Source: Cytophagales bacterium (lineage in GTDB: Bacteria; Bacteroidota; Bacteroidia; Cytophagales; Cyclobacteriaceae). Taken from it: DNA of 11,724 nucleotides. Where the stretch lies: positions 1-11,724 of the forward strand of contig DNTA01000330.1 of the NCBI GenBank assembly GCA_003500135.1, in the 5' to 3' direction. Under the pieces are notes generated by a model. That model worked only from the letters and a program-made list of their open reading frames with translations, ran no database searches and was not told the origin of the DNA. The position numbers and the translations under genes were made by a program. Shown one piece after another: positions 8,441-11,724 of this stretch (positions are counted from its first letter, which is position 1; each line of letters begins with the position of its first letter).

Positions 8441-8458
8441 CATAATTGCATAATTTAG
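8426..8458 (+). promoter_or_regulatory. Weak candidate promoter of the glycosyltransferase gene
   Basis: TAATTTAG at 8451-8458 differs in one base from the Bacteroidota -7 box TAnnTTTG, and TTGG at 8426-8429 lies 21 bases upstream as a possible -33 element. The site overlaps the presumed terminator hairpin of the preceding operon and precedes the ATG at 8482 by 23 bases. The match is modest. Confidence 0.25.
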
Positions 8459-8481
8459 GCCCTTATTGTAATCCAATCATC

Positions 8482-9621
8482 ATGAGAATTGGTTTCGACG
8501 CAAAAAGGGCCTTTTTTAATTTTACCGGCCTCGGCAATTACAGCCGCTTTATCATTCGGATACTATGCCAGTATTTCCCACAGAATCAATACATATTTTA
8601 CACCCCAAAACCAACTGGCGATAAAGACATTTTGCCGGAAGTGGCGCTTAGAAATGCCACCACACGCCTTCCCTATTCTATCATTAGTTATTTGCAACTC
8701 CACAGCCTATGGAGAAGCTGGTGGATGGGCAATACTTTTGAAAAAGACCGCCTGGATATTTACCATGGTTTAAGCAATGAAATACCGCAGCGCACGACCA
8801 ACAAGGTGCCTTCCGTAATTACTATGCACGACCTGATATTTTTGCGCCACCCTGAACTCTATAAAGGTATCGATAGGCGATTGTACACTTATAAATATCA
8901 GAAATCATGTGAGCGCGCCACAGGCATCATTGCCATTAGTGAGCAAACCAAATGGGATCTGATGGAGTATTTTAAAGTGCCCGATGAAAAAATAAGGGTC
9001 ATTTATCAGGGATGTAACCCGATATTTCGAAAAAACTACCTGGAAGACCAGATACACCTGATAAAAGAGAAATACCACCTGCCCGATACTTTTATGCTTA
9101 ATGTAGGCACGATTGAACCCCGGAAAAATGCTCTGTCGATATTGAAGGGAATGCATATTGCCAGCATTGATGTACCCCTGGTGGTAGTAGGTCGGGCAAC
9201 AGCATATAAGCAAAAGCTGGAACAATATATTCGACAGCATGACTTGCAAAAGAAAGTGATATTTCTACACGATGTCACTTTTGAGGATCTGCCATTGATC
9301 TATCGTCTGGCCAGTCTTTTTATTTACCCTTCCATCTTTGAAGGCTTTGGCATTCCCATACTAGAAGCCCTGGTGAGTGGCGTGCCGGTGATTACCAGTA
9401 CGGGATCCTGTTTTGCCGAAGCCGGTGGCATGAACAGCGCCTATGTCACACCGGGCGACGATGAAGCGTTGGGACACAAGATGGAAGAAATCCTTACGAA
9501 TGAAAAACTCCGCAAAGAGATGATCACCAAAGGCCTGAAACACGCCGAGCAGTTTGAAGACAGCAAACTGGCCCACAACTTGATATCGTATTATGAAGAA
9601 ATAAGTGGCGTAAAGGTATGA
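8482..9621 (+). CDS. Glycosyltransferase family 4 (GT-B fold) protein
   Basis: This is a retaining GT-B glycosyltransferase that moves a sugar from a nucleotide-sugar donor to a lipid- or saccharide-linked acceptor, probably for cell-surface polysaccharide. I start it at ATG 8482 (379 residues); twelve upstream residues in frame look non-coding and MRIGFDAKRAF is the expected first beta strand, followed by the acceptor-side glycine loop GLGNYSR. The donor domain shows NVGTIEPRKN (residues 207-216) with the Arg-Lys pair used for diphosphate binding and the EX7E motif, Glu287 and Glu295, in FEGFGIPILEAL. SVITMHDLIFLRHPELY is typical of mannosyltransferase-like members, but donor and acceptor cannot be decided from sequence. 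There is no signal peptide. No other polysaccharide genes lie next to it, so it seems to stand alone. Confidence 0.93.
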   Translation: MRIGFDAKRAFFNFTGLGNYSRFIIRILCQYFPQNQYIFYTPKPTGDKDILPEVALRNATTRLPYSIISYLQLHSLWRSWWMGNTFEKDRLDIYHGLSNEIPQRTTNKVPSVITMHDLIFLRHPELYKGIDRRLYTYKYQKSCERATGIIAISEQTKWDLMEYFKVPDEKIRVIYQGCNPIFRKNYLEDQIHLIKEKYHLPDTFMLNVGTIEPRKNALSILKGMHIASIDVPLVVVGRATAYKQKLEQYIRQHDLQKKVIFLHDVTFEDLPLIYRLASLFIYPSIFEGFGIPILEALVSGVPVITSTGSCFAEAGGMNSAYVTPGDDEALGHKMEEILTNEKLRKEMITKGLKHAEQFEDSKLAHNLISYYEEISGVKV

Positions 9622-9663
9622 TGCGATCCATTTAGGTAATGATCATAATATAAGGTTTATTAA

Positions 9664-9957
9664 TTGAAAAAGCTCCCGCCCAAATTACATAATCAAGGGC
9701 ATGCCTATTACTATGCCCAACATTTTGAGGGAAAGACAACGGCAAGTGGGGTACACTATACCGACAAAAAGCTAACCGCAGCCCACCGAAAGTTGCCATT
9801 TGGTACTTTGGTTGAAATCATCAATGCGAAAAACGATATAGAAATAGTCGTGCGGATCAATGACCGGGGGCCATTTGTCGAAGGAAGAGTACTGGATATA
9901 TCGGAGTGTGCGGCTGAAAAACTGAATATGCTGGCGGAAGGTGTGGTGGTGACATAG
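9664..9957 (+). pseudogene. RlpA-like double-psi beta-barrel domain, truncated and probably inactive
   Basis: RlpA proteins are envelope lipoproteins that bind, and in some species cut, glycan strands at the division septum. The 97-residue frame covers almost only the domain: QGHAYYYAQHFEGKTTASG, LTAAHRKLPFGT and VVRINDRGPFVEGRVLDIS are diagnostic. Several features suggest decay. The only start is TTG at 9664, directly after an in-frame TAA, and there is no signal peptide or lipobox. Residue 30, where the catalytic Glu of active RlpA (Glu120 in P. aeruginosa) would fall, is Val, although His41 and Asp67 keep the exact spacing of the other two residues. The protein ends at AEGVVVT, just before the final strand normally seen after this point. 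The stop codon's last base is the first base of a direct repeat. A cytoplasmic functional protein is possible but unlikely. Confidence 0.6.
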
Positions 9958-10134
9958 GAAAAATATATCAGATAGCATTTATATCAAAATAAATAATAGC
10001 ATTGAAAAGTCTACTATACAGAATGCGTTTTGCTGAAAAACAACGCGCGCCAATGGGGATTTTTCGCTTCTAACGATTAAACTCAGACTTAAATGATTAG
10101 AGTATGGGTCGGAGATGCTGATTTTCATGAATAT
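9957..10134 (+). repeat. Direct repeat copy 1 (about 178 bp)
   Basis: This segment matches 11078-11250 in the same orientation. The first 42 bases, starting GGAAAAATATATCAGATAGC, are identical in both copies. The next 40 or so bases differ at only a few positions, the central part (about 10035-10070) is more divergent, and the last 42 bases, from ATG at 10093, differ at only two. The left border coincides with the stop codon of the RlpA-like fragment and the right border lies 12 bases before the lipoprotein stop on the other strand. Relative to copy 2 it has a net five extra bases, mostly ahead of the ATG. A short stem, GCGTT with AACGC, is possible near 10025-10046. Confidence 0.85.
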
Positions 10135-10182
10135 ACAACAGTTATATCAATTAGAACACGATTCACCATCAATAGGCAATAA
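10093..10182 (+). pseudogene. Head fragment of an unknown gene in repeat copy 1
   Basis: From ATG 10093 the frame encodes MIRVWVGDADFHEY, identical in protein to copy 2, then leaves the repeat after base 10134 and runs on as unrelated residues antisense to the lipoprotein gene until TAA 10180-10182. Both base differences from copy 2 inside the shared 14 codons are third-position and synonymous. I do not recognise the parent protein. This looks like the beginning of a gene whose body was replaced. Confidence 0.4.
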
Positions 10183-10950
10183 ATCTTCGTAAAACTGAAG
10201 GTGTAAAAATACACTGTTATAGGTTATTGTATCTATTGCTCGAATATTTTTCAGTATGATTTGCCGAAGTTGGTTTTCACAAAAATTCTTTTTCACATCA
10301 TTACACAAAGTAATCAGTGTATCATTGACCTTATCATATTTTATGTAATAACTATCCTTTCCTGTTTTTTCATGTATTTTATTTTCTAAGAACCATTCTT
10401 TGTTTATATAAAAATTTTCAGATAAATCAAAATTTAATGAATCATAAAGCTGCTTTTGAAAACTATAGAATGTTTCAAATCCTGACCCATAACAATCATA
10501 ATCAATCAAAATACATTGTGATTTAAAATCACAAGGATTCAACTTTCTTCTGCTTAAAATTAAAAAATCTCCTTTACCTCTTTGCTCAATATCATCTTTG
10601 TGAATAATTGTTCTCAAACTATCATCTATTCCGTCGAATCCAATATGATATAGTGCAAATATGGAATCAGATGCATTATTATAAATTCTTAGCTTAGATG
10701 TATCCATGTATAACAATAAAGTATCTACCCCAAATTCTTTGTGGTGATTATAATAGTTATACAGTTCTCTTACACTCTTTGGGTATTCCAACATACTAGA
10801 GAAATAGAATAATCCGAAATCTTCTAAATATGGATAGTCATGATCACGGATATGAATTAACTTTTCCTCAATTACTTCAATTTCATCAGACATAGTGGTA
10901 CATGAAATTGAAAGTATTATGACAAACAGATGAATAAATATCGTTTTCAT
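10147..10950 (-). CDS. Hypothetical lipoprotein between the two direct repeats (267 aa)
   Basis: I do not recognise this protein. Its N-terminus MKTIFIHLFVIILSISC is a lipoprotein-type signal peptide with Cys17 as the likely acylated residue; the position three before the Cys is Ser rather than Leu, which is tolerated in Bacteroidota. The mature part has many aromatic, Asp, Asn and Lys residues, with short repeated-looking Tyr/Asp patterns such as LIDYDCYGSGFETFYSF and six further cysteines scattered through it. No enzyme motif is visible. Base composition is visibly more AT-rich than the core genes to the left, suggesting transfer. The gene lies alone on the minus strand, with its 3' end 12 bases from repeat copy 1 and its 5' side facing repeat copy 2 across a 127-base non-coding stretch. 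It may be an immunity-type or surface lipoprotein, but nothing in the sequence proves either. Confidence 0.7.
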   Translation of the reverse strand: MKTIFIHLFVIILSISCTTMSDEIEVIEEKLIHIRDHDYPYLEDFGLFYFSSMLEYPKSVRELYNYYNHHKEFGVDTLLLYMDTSKLRIYNNASDSIFALYHIGFDGIDDSLRTIIHKDDIEQRGKGDFLILSRRKLNPCDFKSQCILIDYDCYGSGFETFYSFQKQLYDSLNFDLSENFYINKEWFLENKIHEKTGKDSYYIKYDKVNDTLITLCNDVKKNFCENQLRQIILKNIRAIDTITYNSVFLHLQFYEDLLPIDGESCSN

Positions 10951-11077
10951 TGCAAATCAATTTTATGATAAAGAATATTCCCCCTGTCGCATGTAGCGAA
11001 GCAATGCGCTTTCCTCTAATCGATAATTAAATTTATACTTTTCAGACATTAGTTACGGTTTTTCAATAGTTGATATT
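10951..11077. other. AT-rich non-coding stretch between lipoprotein gene and repeat copy 2
   Basis: No gene is visible here. Together with repeat copy 2 it forms about 350 bases between the lipoprotein start and the next gene. CGCAT (10988-10992) and ATGCG (11004-11008) can form a small five-pair stem with an 11-base loop, which would lie in the leader of the lipoprotein transcript. The stretch presumably carries that gene's promoter, but no clear TAnnTTTG box was found. Confidence 0.35.
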
Positions 11078-11250
11078 GGAAAAATATATCAGATAGCATT
11101 TATATCAAAATAAATAATAGTATTGAAAAGTCTGCTATACGGAATGCGTTTTGCTGAGAAAGCAATGTGTGCATGTGGGGGATATTCACGTCTAACGATC
11201 GGACTCAAATGATAAGAGTATGGGTCGGAGACGCTGATTTTCATGAATAT
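11078..11250 (+). repeat. Direct repeat copy 2 (about 173 bp)
   Basis: This is the second copy of the repeat at 9957-10134, offset by 1116 to 1121 bases and in the same orientation. It starts with the same 42 identical AT-rich bases, then TTGCT (11151-11155) and AGCAA (11161-11165) can pair as a short stem. TCTAACGAT (11191-11199) is shared with copy 1 just upstream of the common ATG. The right border is defined by loss of similarity after the codon for Tyr at 11248-11250. Confidence 0.85.
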
Positions 11251-11298
11251 GTTAAAAGTGCTATTGCAGAACACTTAAACCAACAGGGAATTGACTAG
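11209..11298 (+). CDS. Small orphan reading frame starting in repeat copy 2 (29 aa)
   Basis: The frame from ATG 11209 encodes 29 residues, starting MIRVWVGDADFHEY like copy 1 and continuing KSAIAEHLNQQGID to TAG at 11296-11298. An in-frame ATG at 11173 would lengthen it to 41 residues, but copy 1 has a stop in that leader, so the shorter start is preferred. The sequence predicts an alternating strand followed by an amphipathic helix, like the beginning of a longer globular protein. I cannot name the family. It may be a truncated gene head rather than a complete small protein. Its stop codon shares the CTAG tetranucleotide with the stop of the convergent membrane protein gene. Confidence 0.4.
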   Translation: MIRVWVGDADFHEYVKSAIAEHLNQQGID

Positions 11299-11675
11299 TG
11301 TAATGTATTGGGATTATACCATTTTAACAGCCATAAGGTCAAGAAATAGCTGATAATCAACCCTATAAAATCTTTGAAATCAAATGTGCCAATAAAGGAA
11401 ATGAAGTAACTAATGAATTCAAGAATAATGTAACCCAGAGTTATTAACAGAATATCCCATTCCTTGATTAAGGTTAGTCGAATTTTGAATAACCATATTG
11501 TAAAGCTTACAACAACAACGAAAAAAAAGCTAGGGCCAATATCGGCAATGCCTAAATCATTAATATTGTTTTCATAAACCCAAGGCCTATATATCTGATT
11601 TATGATGAGACCAAAAATATAAGACACAAAAATTACGCCTACAGAATATTGATTAAAAGACAGGTATTTATGCAT
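11295..11675 (-). CDS. Hypothetical four-helix membrane protein (126 aa)
   Basis: I do not recognise this protein. From ATG at 11673-11675 it has 126 residues; a TTG at 11694-11696 would add seven but is less likely. Four hydrophobic segments are visible, about residues 10-28, 44-63, 74-97 and 103-119, separated by short polar loops such as YRPWVYENNIN and KIRLTLIKEWD. There is no signal peptide apart from the first helix and no catalytic motif. TATAAT (11701-11706 when read on the minus strand) lies close upstream and could act as a -10-like box. Codon use is strongly AT-rich like the neighbouring lipoprotein, so it belongs to the accessory segment. Its stop overlaps that of the small frame on the other strand. 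Small multi-helix proteins of this kind can be transporters' partners or immunity proteins; no choice can be made here. Confidence 0.65.
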   Translation of the reverse strand: MHKYLSFNQYSVGVIFVSYIFGLIINQIYRPWVYENNINDLGIADIGPSFFFVVVVSFTIWLFKIRLTLIKEWDILLITLGYIILEFISYFISFIGTFDFKDFIGLIISYFLTLWLLKWYNPNTLH

Positions 11676-11724
11676 TTCTAAAACATTAATAAACAATTTG
11701 TATTATAAGGGCACTTCTAAAAAC

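Noticed and set aside
7961..8476. A 171-codon minus-strand Ser-rich frame
   Set aside because: The Ser run is the antisense reading of the acidic GAA/GAT-rich insert in the adaptor gene.
10981..11060. A third, decayed repeat copy before copy 2
   Set aside because: Only short words such as AGCAATG and TCTAA are shared with the true copies; this is too little to separate from chance in AT-rich DNA.
9957..11250. The direct repeats as integron attC sites
   Set aside because: TCTAACGAT looks like one half of a core site, but no matching GTTAGA-type partner core or long imperfect palindrome was found in either copy, and no integron integrase is in the window.

Overview
The window looks like a chromosomal piece from a member of the Bacteroidota, most likely Cytophagales. 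This is inferred from protein style (an AsmA-like giant next to a patatin, a TolC/adaptor pair, Bacteroidota-type lipoprotein signals), weak Shine-Dalgarno sites and a TAnnTTTG-type -7 box. It is not a database result.

Left part (1-3698). The C-terminal part of an IS4/IS1634-like DDE transposase lies at the left edge and its element seems to end near base 340. Directly behind it, on the minus strand, is an operon of a patatin-like phospholipase followed by a large membrane-anchored AsmA-like protein. The AsmA-like gene appears broken: it stops at an in-frame TAA (543-545), yet the same frame stays open for about 67 more protein-like codons up to the IS junction.

Middle part (3806-9621). This is ordinary core genome: thyA (thymidylate synthase), a convergent class IV aminotransferase (possibly the aminodeoxychorismate lyase PabC, which would put two folate-linked genes tail to tail), a two-gene efflux operon (TolC-type outer membrane channel and HlyD/MacA-type adaptor carrying a 34-residue acidic insert, without an inner-membrane pump next to it), and a GT4 glycosyltransferase.

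Right part (9664-11724). The sequence changes character and becomes visibly AT-rich. An RlpA-like gene is reduced to a bare domain: no signal peptide, TTG start, catalytic Glu position replaced by Val, last strand missing. Its stop codon coincides with the first base of a roughly 175-bp direct repeat. A second copy lies about 1.12 kb further on. Between the copies is one orphan lipoprotein gene on the opposite strand; beyond the second copy is an orphan four-helix membrane protein. Each repeat copy ends inside the first codons of the same small reading frame (shared start MIRVWVGDADFHEY), so the copies look like 5' ends of a duplicated, decapitated gene or like spacers of a cassette array. This repeat-bounded accessory segment is the best candidate for something undescribed; its function cannot be read from the sequence. 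No RNA genes or CRISPR arrays were seen.
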